This document shows positions 1-11,800 of a stretch of 64,000 nt of DNA, one piece after another (positions within the stretch are counted from its first letter, which is position 1; every line of letters begins with the position of its first letter). The position numbers and the translations under genes were made by a program. The DNA is from Thunnus maccoyii (taxonomy: Eukaryota > Chordata > Actinopteri > Scombriformes > Scombridae). The notes beneath the pieces are model-generated. The model was given only the letters and a program-made list of their open reading frames with translations, did not search any database and was not told the DNA's origin. The stretch lies in contig NC_056540.1 of NCBI RefSeq assembly GCF_910596095.1, positions 15,340,501 through 15,404,500 on the forward strand, given 5' to 3'.

Positions 1-115
1 CAACGCTAAAAGGCGCCTTAAACGTCCATGCCCTCTGGAGGCTCTGTTCCTCTGGTCTTCCAACAGCCGGTGGATCATGGCAACAGTTGCCGCTCCCGAA
101 AGACACTGATAACAT
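1..115. repeat. Direct repeat, left copy (cut by window edge)
   Basis: About 110 bases here recur in the same orientation at 1,892-2,003 with roughly nine in ten bases matching by eye. The two copies flank the Harbinger transposase relic. Both contain a stretch that on the minus strand reads MIHRLLEDQRNRAS. Each copy may be an exon of an accessory gene of the element, or the pair may come from a local duplication. The copy starts at or before base 1. Confidence 0.7.
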
Positions 116-465
116 TTCTACAGAATGAAAGACAAAGACGATGACAACCCACAGAGACATTGGGCCCTTTTTTCCTACAGGCACAAGGCCAGCACTGGGC
201 AAAAAGCAGTCAGCATGCATATTTTGCAGAATATCTTCATGGTCCAACAGTTAGAATAAAGTGATTTTGTAGTGCTAAAGATTAAAAGAGTAAACACAAA
301 GGTTTATAAAGCCAGTTTGTGCAGTTTTAATGGGCTATTTGGACAATTAACAAAATCAGGACTGTCATTTTTTGTGAAATGAGAACTGCCCACAACTTAA
401 ATACAAAAACACAATAAAAAAAGAAACAAAAAAACAGAAAAAACACAGCACAAAATGCACAAAAT

Positions 466-1632
466 TCACAAATAATCATGCTCATGCAAGTACTGTGGCA
501 CCTGGACAGGTGCAGACAGATAGGCAGCAATCCTGTCCCTGATGTGGTTTCCATGCCTTTCCTGTCCACCTGCACCAATGGGAGGAGCATTCTGGGGATC
601 TTCTTTGGGTGAGAAGTCCTCCATCTCTTCCAGAACATCATTCATGTGGATGCAAAGATTGTGGAGGAATGCACAGCAAACAATGATGTCTGGTGCAAAA
701 TGTGGATGGACCTCCAGGGCCTTAAAGAGTGTGGTGCACCAGCTTGTTTTCATCACTCCAAAAGCTCGTTCAACAACAGAACGAGCCCTGGAGTGATGCA
801 AGTTATACCTCTCCTGGACCCGGCCTTGCAGAGGGTGCTTGTATGGTGTTATGATGCCAATTGATTTTTATAGGCAGGGAAAGGCACCGCCCCCAAGGAG
901 GTAGTAGCCAGCTGGAGGTTATAGGGCCCGGCAGAAGATGGGACAGTTATGCAGAACCCTGGCATCATGTACAGAGCCTGGATGGCCCACAAACACATCC
1001 AAGAATCTGCATATTGCATTTCATATGGCCTGCATTTGTATGGATGGAAAAAGCTTGTCAGCACGGTGCAGGTTCCCTGGAGCTCTAATACGAATGTGGC
1101 ATCCATCTATGGCACCAGCAGCATGGGCAAAAGCAGGACTCCGTGCAAATTCACTGAAGCCCTGGGCAATGGTGTGAAGCTCCTGTGGCGATGGCAGTGA
1201 AATTACAGTTGAGAGTTTGGCTTTTATGTCCCTGCTGACTCTGTGGATCATATTGTGCACAGTGGTCCTGGGAATCCCAAATGCAGAGCTGACCACAGAG
1301 AGTGATAGCCCATGGGCCAAACTATACAGGAACACAAGAACCTACATCTCCTGGCCCCAACCGTGGTCACTCGGTGAGGTAATTAATTGAATCAAGTATG
1401 CCACAGTTGTTTGATTTAGATGAAAATCCTTCTTGAGGCAGACGTCTGGATTACCGTACGACAGCATTATAGGGGTGGCATCATTTAACTGCATGTACAG
1501 CCCTCTGTCCGTCTGGAAAAAAGAGAATAACAGACTAAATGTTATTTGAATACTATCAACACATCCAACATTCATCCACTTAGGTGATAGCATATGTATA
1601 GGCCTGTAGAAATGATGTTGCTGCTCTGACAT
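466..1632 (-). pseudogene. PIF/Harbinger (HARBI1-like) transposase relic, element A
   Basis: A decayed DNA-transposon transposase of the HARBI1-like DDE family, which in life cuts and moves the element together with a Myb-like partner. Three frames carry consecutive pieces. The N-terminal part lies at about 1,342-1,632. The middle part at about 1,021-1,335 has the first catalytic Asp in GAIDGCH. The C-terminal part at 466-801 has the catalytic Glu in SVVERAFG and ends in HEHDYL. A middle Asp is visible in GSVHDARVL near 950. The frame changes near 1,340 and again between about 1,020 and 800. The family's usual GD-GY motif has become GGGAF near 890. The protein cannot be made in one piece. Residual domain order is clear, so the family call is firm. 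Confidence 0.85.
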
Positions 1633-1891
1633 TCTTCAACAATATTCTCCTTGTCTTTGTCTTAATTGAGGACAAACCGTTTTATCACATTACAGTGGAA
1701 TTAAAATCAAGAATGTACTAGGCTACATCTACACAATTCCATTGTTAATCTACAATAAATAATTTATAGAACTTACTAAAGAAGAAGAATATTCTACATA
1801 AAGATTAGATATGAATATACCACTGCTACAAATGCATTAGCAACAAAAAAAAAAAAAAGAAAAAAGATGCAAGTACCTTTCTCTGGAGCAT

Positions 1892-2003
1892 CAACGCTAA
1901 AAGGAGCCTTAATGTCCATGCCTTCTGGAAGCTCTGTTCCTCTGATCTTCCAACAGCCGGTGGATCATGGCAACAGTTGCCGAAAGACACTGATAACAAG
2001 ATA
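1892..2003. repeat. Direct repeat, right copy
   Basis: Second copy of the block at 1-115, same orientation. On the minus strand one frame reads TELPEGMDIKAPFSVDAPEK and then meets a GT that could be a splice donor, so this may be an exon of a second Harbinger gene. It lies just outside the 5' end of the element A transposase. Confidence 0.7.
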
Positions 2004-2119
2004 CCATGGTTACGAATGTTACGTAATGTCCGATTTCCGCTTGACTGAGGGAAGTTTGTCCCAAAGCTTGCTGCTGTATTTATACCCTTCACCTTAATGA
2101 AGGGAACTTCATTCAGCTG

Positions 2120-4440
2120 TAGGTGTGACTACAAACAGAGTGCACTCCGTGACGAAGTGGAAGTGGGTAGGGGCTAGTTTGGAAAAGGTCCCATGTCTGC
2201 AGACACAGAAATGCCAGAGGTAAGACCAAATGTGAAATGTTTTGGATGTATCTGCATTCTACAAATTGTGTATAACCATTCACCTTGCTGCAGGATGTGA
2301 CCAGAACAAGAAGTTTGTCAGCGAGGAATGAAGTAAGTAAATATTCATATTACCTACCAACTACATAATTGGCTACTCACTGACACATTATCTCTTCCAC
2401 AGGATATCCATTCAATTTACAAGCCATCTGCTCCTCACTACTGAAAATCAGAAACTGGACACAGAATACAAGAAGCTTAAAATTAAGAAGTTGAAGCTGG
2501 AAATTAAGAAACTGGAGAAGGATGTAAGTATAAATTTAAACACAGCAGAAAGCCATGGTTTGGACTGTATTTAATTCTTTTTCTTTTTTTGTCTTCACAG
2601 CTTGAACAAAATGAGTCAATAAATGAATAACTTCAATACAAAGTACAAAATTATACTTGCTACGCTTCCAAATAAAAGGGATCACTCCAAAACAAAGGTG
2701 ACCTGGAATAAAATGGGGATCAGCTGAAATAGGTATTCTTGTAAAGGTCCCTCACTGTTCTTCCATCCATGTGTTCCTGAAGGGCTGGGTCAGTGTCTTC
2801 CCATTTGCTCCTCCAGCAACATTGCAGGCAGTCTCTCACTGCAACGTAGAGTGTCAGTGCTATGACATATTTGGTTAAGAAAGGAAATAACTGATTTGTT
2901 ATCTGTATTTGTGTAATTCTGATAAGGTAAATTGAAACACTATCTCTGTACAGTACAGGGGCTTCTTTGTGTAAGGCTGACACTGAATTGCACATATCTG
3001 TGAACAACTGCCAGGGTAACAGGATTTACATCCAAAGAAGTGTCGACATCAAAGCTAATTTGATCTATTAACACAGATTTGCACATTTCTTCCAGATCTT
3101 ATTATTACTATTCTGCCTGACAGTGTATGGACAGCTGCACCCCAGTACATACCTGTGCATTTAGGCGATGGAAACATTTCCTGTTGATATAATCTGCCCC
3201 CTCAGGTCCAGATGGGGCCTGGATACGCGCATGGGTGAAGTCTATGGTGCCTATGACATTGAGGAAGCCTGAAGGAGAGTATTAAGTTAATACTGAGACA
3301 CGTCAGCCTGCAGGCTACTTTACATGTTTTTTTAACTGTCACATACCTGCAACTGAATAAAAAGCCTCCTTGATTTTCTGTGTCTCCAGATGGGAAAGTG
3401 ATAAAGATGTTGAGGTATTGCTTGAGAGCAAGGTATACCCGTCTTATTTCCCTGCATACAATTGCATCCACAAGACCTTCTGCATCACCAACACTGTATA
3501 AGAATGTCCCACAGGCAACGAAACACAGAGCTATGCAGACAGATTGCACTGTGGTCAAAGCTTGGCTACGGTGGGTGTGCTTCCTCATACGTGGCTCCAG
3601 CAGACTACAAAGGTACTCATCAGAGAAGCCCAGTGGATTGCTCCTGTCTCTGAAGACTCTTGGATCTGAGCACCTTCCTCCACAGGGTCATCAATGAACG
3701 GACATGCCATTGTTGGTCGGAAAGGTTGTAGTCCTTAGATGCACTGCTTATATAGCCTACACCTCTGTCAATTAACCTATTGGCTTCAGGCTGCTATTTT
3801 TTTTACCCATCTGCATGCCGTGAAGACCTGCCTGCTGTGCCTCTGAGGATGCTGAGTGCGGGTGGGAAATGAATAAGGTGTCTTTTTTTATTTATTATTT
3901 TATTTCATAATTTTATTATTATTTCTTTTTAACTCTTTTTAAGTTCAAAACTTGTAGTTGCATTTGATGAATGACCCTTGCTATATGAATAGAGTTCGAT
4001 TGTTTATTCGGTTTATTTCGGAGACCGTGACAGTGGTTTGATTTTCATTATTTTTATTAATATGGTCTTTGTAACTAAAGTAAACACATATATCTCATGC
4101 TTGTCACATTGTGAGAAAAATGTCTGAACTTATGTTTCCAAACACAGACATGGTGCTATACAAATAAATTTGAATGTAAATGAATTGAATATGTGATGCA
4201 AGTGTCAATACACCTGACACAACCGTCTTTTAGGAGACTGTTTCTGCCCATCGGACATTCTTTAACACAGCTAAATTAAACTTGACTGTCAGCCTGCTAC
4301 GGAGCAGACTAGTTCTGCTGAAGTTACCATGGTTACTGAGCTGGGAATCATGTAAACCACATTGATGGAACGGAACTCTCCCTTAAATTAGCGAAGCTTA
4401 TTGAAATAAGACTATCCCTTTATCCACCTTGGAGCACCCC
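2120..4440 (-). mobile_element. PIF/Harbinger element B, internally deleted
   Basis: Second Harbinger copy. On the minus strand an N-terminal transposase part starts at an ATG at 3,710 (MACPFIDDPVEEGAQI) and continues through LLEPRMRKHTHRSQALTTVQ. The C-terminal end EHMDGRTVRDLYKNTYFS lies at 2,726-2,810. Comparison with element C in inverted orientation shows that about 850 bases, equivalent to 14,271-15,124, are missing at 2,851/2,852. These held the second half of the DDE domain, so this copy cannot make its own enzyme. The block at about 4,200-4,430 recurs inverted at 18,480-18,740 and is probably a long terminal repeat arm of the family. The exact ends and target duplication were not fixed. 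Confidence 0.8.
2194..2629 (+). CDS. Harbinger Myb-like partner protein, 3' part (element B)
   Basis: Short exons of the second Harbinger gene, the Myb/SANT-like protein that helps the transposase bind DNA and enter the nucleus in this family. Seen are an ATG at 2,194 (MSADTEMPE, then a GT donor at 2,221), a small exon near 2,294-2,331, a coiled-coil exon at about 2,403-2,523 rich in Lys, Leu and Glu, and a last exon at about 2,601-2,629 ending NESINE and stop. It runs tail-to-tail with the transposase of element B, the usual Harbinger arrangement. No SANT domain is present here, so it is a fragment. The same exons occur inverted at 15,370-15,690 and 17,830-17,898. Confidence 0.6.
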
Positions 4441-5073
4441 TCAGACCTATATTTTAAATTCTGATTGGACAGAAACAAAGAAAAATATAAATGATTTCAC
4501 TCTTTTCTAAGTCAAACACTTCAGTCATATATGTTCACATGCCAGCATTTTATATGTTGTAAAATCATATTTTAAGCTTTAATACAAACAAATTTGTCAA
4601 TAAAAAGCTTTGAATACAAAATTGAATTTTTTACAATATATGTAGCCCCTAAATTCAACATACCTGTACAAAAGTGAAAACCATGTATTTCCAAAACATC
4701 AACCTTTGACAGTGCATATTTCAATGATCCAGTGTGTTTTAATTGGTTTAATGAAAGAAGTAAGAACATGTTTTAAACAAACTGAAGGATTAATTGTTCT
4801 TAATCCTTCAGTTTATCTAAAAAAAATTCTAACTCACCAAATTTGGAGATACAAGGTTTTAGCTGGACAGTGAGGATATGGAAATCTACAGTACAATAAT
4901 TTCCAAATAGCATCAAAATGAGTTTCAGTAATAAAATGATAATATAAGCTCTATTCACAATGTGACATTCTCTTTTAACATAAACTGACTTTCAGCACAT
5001 TTAGACATTAATGTGTCTTTGATTGTAACTGTAATTCACTTCAGCTTTCTAGTAAGCCACCCAAAGTGGAGGC
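4440..5073. other. Intergenic stretch, no gene seen
   Basis: AT-rich sequence between Harbinger element B and the receptor pseudogene. No exon, RNA gene or recognisable repeat family was seen. Confidence 0.5.
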
Positions 5074-5600
5074 TGTAGTGTCTGTGATCATGGTAGGGGT
5101 TGTTGTTGGATCAATACACAGGGTGTTAGTGGCTGTAAACACCCACTGTGATATGTTTGTCTCATCGGATAAGGTGCAGTTGATGAATTCGAAACCTACA
5201 GGCAACAAACAGATCAACTGTGACTAATGTACAGTGTACTCATCAAATTATCAAGTTGATTTCTAGTTATGTTCAGTCTCACCGCACGGAGATATCTTCT
5301 TTTCTTTTGAGACACTACTGATGTGATTCCTGACCGAGCAGACCAGTAGTCCTGAGACGTTTTGTTTTAGAGTGATGTTGTTGGTCTCTTTATATCCAGA
5401 GAGGAGCTGAGCATCTGTCAAGTCCTCTCTGGAACATCCTACACTGAACAGCCTGAAATGTCTTCTGTTAGAGATCAACCTCAAATAAGAAGGTATAAAA
5501 AACAGTATTGAATTCAGTTACAGGTTTTATAGGTGGAGAGGGGGAATAGGAAGTGAATTTAACATGGGCACTACTTACAAGAAAGGAACCCAGACACCAT
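5074..5600 (-). pseudogene. Broken tandem copy of the CD2/SLAM-like receptor gene
   Basis: This block matches parts of receptor 1 (8,853-11,917). Bases 5,074-5,200 match its exon 4. Bases 5,280-5,420 match the 3' half of its exon 3 (C2-type domain), with LTDAQLLSGYKETNNITLKQ and LVCSVRNH still readable. From about 5,432 the match jumps to the receptor 1 leader and upstream sequence at 12,000-12,120. The signal peptide exon, the V-domain exon and half of the C2 exon are therefore gone and the leader is fused into exon 3. No membrane or tail exon is seen downstream. It is a host gene relic from tandem duplication, with no sign that it encodes a receptor. Confidence 0.8.
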
Positions 5601-5714
5601 CTTCCTCCTGTGATCTTTATGTTGTCGTGACTTTCTCATCTCCTCCGTCTTTCTTGTACTACTCAAAAGTCACAGACATATAATTAATAGTATAATTACT
5701 CTGACAAACAAAAC

Positions 5715-6081
5715 TCTGATGCCTAAGCGCACTGAGAGCGATAACTGACGCGCGTCAGTTGATGCTCCTATGGCGCACTGCAAGCGTCAGATTTGAAATT
5801 CCAACACCACAGAACCAACACAAATTTGTCATTTTGTCCTTGTATTAACCGCTAGTTGGATGTAATGAATGAATGAAAAGGAGAAATGCAGAGGAGGAAA
5901 ATGAAAGTGAAACTAAGAGCGTCTGTGTCCACAGTAAATCATTTGTTGACTGTTTGAAGGTTATTTATTTGTGCGTTAAAATGTGACTGCCGTGAAATAA
6001 TCAGAATATAACGTTTTACTTCTCTCATTCAGAGGTTTTGTTCTCACTACCGCTCGCTCTCCTTGCTCGACCACCGCCGCG

Positions 6082-6172
<91 letters not shown>

Positions 6173-6405
6173 CAGTGCTCAACTGACTTGCGCTCTCTCT
6201 CTCTCTCTTTCGGCTGCAGAGAAAACAGCTTTGGGCGCTGAGTCCTCATTTGACGCTCCAAAAATCGAAACAAGGTCGGAGTAGGCGCGTCAAGGCAGTT
6301 TGACGCGCGTCATAACGCTTCTAGTGCGTGTTCGGCCATTGAAAACAATGGGTGTAATTCAAAACGCGCGCGTCAGACGCTTCCAGTGCGTTCAGGCCTT
6401 AAAGA
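5715..6405. mobile_element. CG-rich short inverted-repeat element (MITE-like)
   Basis: Two GC-rich arms face each other across about 690 bases. The left arm at 5,715-5,790 and the right arm at about 6,285-6,405 share, in inverted orientation, motifs such as CGCACT, AAGCG and TGACGCGCGTCA. No open reading frame for a transposase lies between them, so it looks non-autonomous. The core holds a long CT tract. The superfamily was not assigned. Confidence 0.6.
6084..6170. repeat. (CT)n microsatellite, about 43 units
   Basis: Uninterrupted CT dinucleotides for about 87 bases, with a shorter CT run at about 6,193-6,208. It lies inside the inverted-repeat element and gives spurious Ser-Leu or Arg-Glu reading frames that are not genes. 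Confidence 0.95.
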
Positions 6406-6474
6406 CACAAACTGCAAAACAAGTGATTGATCAATCTTTTAATACACAGAAAAACATTTATTGATTTAATAAAT

Positions 6475-6845
6475 GAGGCCATATTCTACCATCAAACTGG
6501 GATTTTAGAATGACAGCTGGTAGTTCAACATGTAAACTGTGTATTTGTGCTCATGGGGAAAAGATTAAAGGCCAGTTTAGCACAACTATGTCTCTGGATC
6601 ATCATGTTTGCATCACAGCTGAATTTGAATTGTATTATCCTCACTGCAATGTAAATCATTGACTCCTTCAAACTGTAAAATTTCACCCTCAAAGCTTTTT
6701 TGAAGGTGTTGGTTTATGTGATGTTGGTTTGAATGATGGTGTTGTTTCAGACTGACCACAGGTCCAGTTCCTCATTTATAACCTTAACACTTGTGCTAGG
6801 TGCTAAAAAAGATTATATTCACCCTCACACATTCACACATGAATC
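6475..6845. repeat. Duplicated block, copy of receptor 1 upstream region
   Basis: This stretch resembles 13,100-13,420 in the same orientation, for example CCATCAAACTGGGATTT followed by a shared ATGGGGAAA. It is the upstream flank of the lost receptor copy and shows that the duplicated unit included several hundred bases beyond the gene. Confidence 0.6.
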
Positions 6846-6897
6846 ACCTTTCAAGTTCTTCCCTACATGTTACACGCTGTGCTGTCTCTGTGTTATG

Positions 6898-7016
6898 GGT
6901 GTATAAATAGGTAGAGGTCTGTTTGCAATGAGGCGATGAGTAAAGTTTTAGTTCAGTAGTCAGTGAAGTCTGTCTGAAAGCTGCTGACTGGGTCAACAGA
7001 GGCTGAACAGTGAGAT
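6898..7016 (+). promoter_or_regulatory. Orphan receptor leader with TATA-like box, opposite strand
   Basis: Bases 6,965-7,013 match the receptor 1 leader just upstream of its ATG (minus strand about 11,918-11,985), but here the sense strand is plus. A TATA-like TATAAATA lies at about 6,902-6,909, some 50 bases upstream. No signal peptide exon follows. It is best read as a stranded promoter and leader fragment from the receptor family. Activity is unknown. Confidence 0.5.
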
Positions 7017-7019
7017 TTT

Positions 7020-8852
7020 TTAGTTCAGTAGTCATTGCAGTCATCTATGATCTGGGAGACTCCAATTAGAGAGCCGTTTTGTGGAACTCCTTCATAAGGT
7101 AGTTTATTCATGAACAGTTATTGTAACACTTTAAATTTCTAAAATTAGAAGCATAATAAAAACAAAAACAAAAACATGATTTTTAAGGCTTTTTCCACTT
7201 TTATTCGAATACAAATACAAATAATTTTGCTGCCTCAACAAATATAGATACACATACAAACACTGGGCTCTCTGCACATCCCTAGTAGATATATAAGTAC
7301 TGTATTTATTAGTTCTTGTTGGAGCTGAGAGCTGAATGTAGCAGGCTAATACTTCCTCCCTGGCTGTCATGTTATATTTTGTTGTATATTATTGTGAATG
7401 TGAATGTGCTCTGTGTTCTAACATTTATCACACATTCACCTGCACAATAGTAATTAACTAAATACATCAATTTAATTCAAATTAACTTCAGGTTAATACA
7501 GGACATCAAGCAATTTAATTCAGCAACCTACTTAATATAAATATTCAGAATGTGGATTTGTTTCTCCTCCAGATTTGAAAGTTGGAGCTTAAATAACTCA
7601 AACTCTGAATTATTCAAATAATTAAATAGTTAAAAGTTGTTCAGTGTTACTATGGTTGAGTAATATGGATATCTGTCTTTTAGTTTTGTAAGGTACTTTG
7701 TTAACTGGAATCCACAAAGACACATAGGAAGTGCATCAAGCTAAATATATAAAACGTATTTTGATGGTGTTAACTGATAAACACGTATTGTGATAAGAAA
7801 CTGACAAGTTGTTAAGTCACTCTCATTTTGAACTACCTCTCATTTAGCTGTCTCACTTCTCCCCTGTTTCAGTATAACAGAAGAAGACAAAAATTGTGAA
7901 CAACACACGCTGCTTTAAAAAGATGTTCCTCTTTTTCCGCTAACTCGCTTTATTAAGAAATCAAACCTCAGAAGCAAAAACTCCATACATTGTAGTTGCA
8001 GGCAATTCTGACATATAATAATGTAATTAGTAATGAAATGACTACATGTTATCTCCATCTACAAATTCCCCCAATGAAGTAACTTTAATTTAAGAGTAAG
8101 CAGGACAACACAACCTGTTCATATTCATATGAACACCCTGTAATAAATAAAAGTAATAATGTAGTCTTAAAAAATCTACTGCAAATGATAAAACAATATT
8201 GCAAGAATGGAATCTCATGTCTAAGAAAAAGCAGAAGTGTTTATGTAATGGAAACAAATTCATGCTTACTGTGAACTGCTCAAGAGACCAAACATTACAT
8301 GCAAACTTATCTTTGGTCTTCTAGAGAGCTGAGGGAAGAGGTGTGGCTAAATATGAGCTTAAGTCCCAACATGCACAGCACAAAACCTTTCATAAACCAA
8401 TGTAAGAGCACACTGTGCACTGTGAGTTTTCAGTGTTTTAACAAGGAATTAAATGTAAATATGCTTGTAAATTAGAAAAGAGTAAAAATAAGGATGTATT
8501 ACATCATGTAAAGATTAAAAAAGAGGATAAATCACGGACTACTTGAAAATATATATATTTAAAGAAAATATTAAATGTTATACAAAACTAGTCTATAAAA
8601 ATTAGTCACCGTGTGATTCAAATGATGCACCTGAATGTTTGAGCTCCTTTGACAGGTTTGCATACTGATGCCAGTCATAACCCAAGAGTACATTAAAAAT
8701 GATGAATAATAATAATATCTGTGAACTTTGATGACTTGTATTCTTGTCATTGAAAATCTCATGAAATAAAGATAAGAGACCTTTAGGCATCTTAACAAAA
8801 ACCTCCTCCATCTGCCTTCAGCAGTCTTTGTAAAAATGCTGAACACTGCATA
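7020..8852. other. Intergenic stretch and 3' flank of receptor 1
   Basis: AT-rich, with no coding signal. The part nearest 8,852 should hold the receptor 1 3' untranslated region, since that gene ends there on the minus strand. No clear AATAAA signal in the minus sense was found close to the stop. Nothing else was recognised. Confidence 0.4.
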
Positions 8853-11800
8853 TCACCTGCTGTTGCGGACCTTAGCGTACACACATTCATCTTCTTTTGG
8901 TTGAACAGTTTTCCGAGGTCGCCCTGAAAACTTGACTTGGCCGTACTCCACCTCCATCTCTGCCTTCTGATGCATCTGCCTCCCCGGCCGCTGCACGATG
9001 TTGACATCAGCATAGGTCAATTCTTGGTCATCTTCTTCTGTAGAGTGGAGGGAGGAACACATTAAACACTGCATGACTACACATACTCAGTGATAACAAT
9101 AGATTTTTAAGGAAATTCTTTGACATTTTGGGGAGTAGACTTGAAAAGACTAATAGCACTCTCCTGTTTGTACATTAAATATGAAGCTATAGCCAGGAGA
9201 CGGTTAGCTTAGCTTAGCACAAAGACTGGAAACAGCTAGTCTGACTCTGTCAAAAAGGTTAAAAATCCTCCCACCTCTAAAGTTCACTAATTAACAAGAT
9301 ATAACATGAATCACTGAACTAGCCAGGCTAGCTGTTTCCCTGTTTCCAGTTTTAGTGCTAATCTAAGCTAACTTGCTGCTGACTTCATATTTAAAGAACA
9401 GTGGAAACGATCCTCCTATCTAACTCTGCAAGAAAGCGACTTGGTGTATTTCCCAAAATGTCAAACTATTCCTTTAATCTATAAGTAGACAAAAAACAAT
9501 GATATTTTAATGCAGTGATGAAAAAAGAAACTTTGTACCTTTAGGTTTGTTGTTTTGCTTTTTCCTTTGACTACAGACGACTGCCACCCCGACCATTAAC
9601 AGAATTACCAGTGCTGAGAGGACACCAGCTAGAACTGGCAAATTCTTCTCTGTTTTAGTAATAAAAGACACAAGAGAAACACAGATCTTTCAGTAACCAT
9701 GTTCTTAATGAAAGGTGTTTTTATGTACACATACATGGGACAAAAAGAGAAAAAGACATGAATGAATCTACTGCAGCAGAGTTGGTTTTCACTTACTAAT
9801 GTAAATGTACCATGGGTCATCACTGCTGGAGTTGGTCACAGTTTGATTTGAGGGTTTAATTGACACTATGATGCCAGTCTCCTTACCCGTAGTGTCTGTG
9901 ATCATGGTAAGGGTTGTTGTTGGATCAATACACAGGGTGTTATTGGCTGAAAACACCCACTGTGATATGTTTGTCCCATCGGGTAAGGTGCAGTTGATGA
10001 ATATGAAGCCTACGGACAAACAAACAGATCAACTGTGACTAATGTACAGTGTAATTATCAATTATCAAGCTGATTTCTAGTTATTTTCTATCTTACCACA
10101 GGTAGATATCTTCTCTTCTTTCGAGGCACTACTGACGTGATTCCTGACAGAGCAGACCAGTCGTCCTGAGACGTCTTGTTTCAGAGTGATGTTGTTGGTC
10201 TCATTATTTCCAGAGAGGAGCTGAGCGTCTGTCAGTGTGTGTCCATCCAGAGTCCAGCTGTACTGAGGACTGTCCGCTCCCTCAGAGGAGCAGGACACCC
10301 TCATCTCTCCCTGGGACAGACACTCAGAGTCCAGCAGGACAGAGGACACAGGAGCTGAGAGAAACACACTCACATGACTTCTTAATGTGGCCTTAAACAT
10401 ATTCAGTGTTTACAATGTAAATTCATATACAGAAATACAGACTAAAATGATTCAGGAAATGCAACGCTATACTGTAGTTATGTGGCAGACTTTGAGTATT
10501 TCATGTGAAATGTTTGTTTGCAAAGGTGAAATGTAGAAGTAGTATTTGTATAGTAGTATGTGTATTTGTGTGAATTTACCCAGTTTAATTTTCCAAAGTC
10601 ATTTGTATTTTGAATTTTGAATCTATAATTCAAATGATAAAGCTGTTGGTTTATTATGAATAATACAAATTAAATTGTGAGATTAATAATAGCAAAAGTA
10701 GTTATTTACCTTGAATAGACAACTGAAGAGTCCGCTGTCCTAAATCACGTCCATTTGAATCAAAGGTTTGAAGGGTATATTCAGCACCATCAGTCCTGAT
10801 CAGGTTATTTATCTTAAATGTTCCATTACTGGGAGTAAAAATGGATCTGTCCTCCATCAGATTAGACACAATCTTATCCTTTCTCCCATGAAGTATTGTT
10901 GTTGTTTTGGTTTTTTTCCATTGGTATTTAAATATTTCTGAGGCGTTGTCCATCAGCTGGAGCACCACAGTTCTTCCCAGAGCTCCATAACACTGAGCTC
11001 CATCCTGCCTGCCATCACAGTGTGTTTGAACACCTGGAAAATAGAAAAATACATTTTTAAAAATGTTATTATTACAATTGTGGTCATTCCATTTCTACTA
11101 AATTAATGACCGTGACAATGTTTTATGCAGGTGCAAATATTCATGTCTTAAAACAGAAACAACTCCGTCTCTCTCAGAGCACAGTTAGCATTAGTTAGTA
11201 ATGTAGCATTTAGTTAACAGTAATATTTCACTGTAGAACATTTAGATTAGTCTAGTTTTACTAAATTAACCTCAACATTCATGACAAACTCATTGTGTTT
11301 GCTGTGTTTTTTCTACAGAACTTTATTTTGGAGATCTGAACTTTTCCAAAAGTAATAAATTACATGTTTGGGCGGAATTTGTATAAAATGATGCTCAACA
11401 CATGTTAAGTTGATTTCTCAGTGATTTATATGACGATTCCAATTAAAAAACATACTGTTAGTATAAGCATGATATAACTGAGTGTTTTCTTGTTTGTTTT
11501 TAGTTTAGTTTTTCGGAACTCTCAGTGAAGAAGAGCGTTCATCCTAAAAGTTTAAATTAATAGATTCATCTGTGGTAGATCATAACTGTAATTTTTACTG
11601 TACATGCACATGGATGTGGAATTGATATCCAGATTTGCTATTGCTCTAAGAAACAACTTTTTGTGGCATATTTTAAAAACCTGATGGACCGAAGCAAAAC
11701 TGAAACATCAGTTTCAAACTGCTGCATTTGTCAATTGTTACTTAGAACTGGATTTATAAAAGTGATCATACTTGATCCTATAGCTGCATAAAAAGTCATA

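Noticed and set aside
5976-6284. Arg-Glu and Ser-Leu repeat proteins around 6.0-6.3 kb
   Set aside because: They are translations of the CT microsatellite, with no splice or start support.
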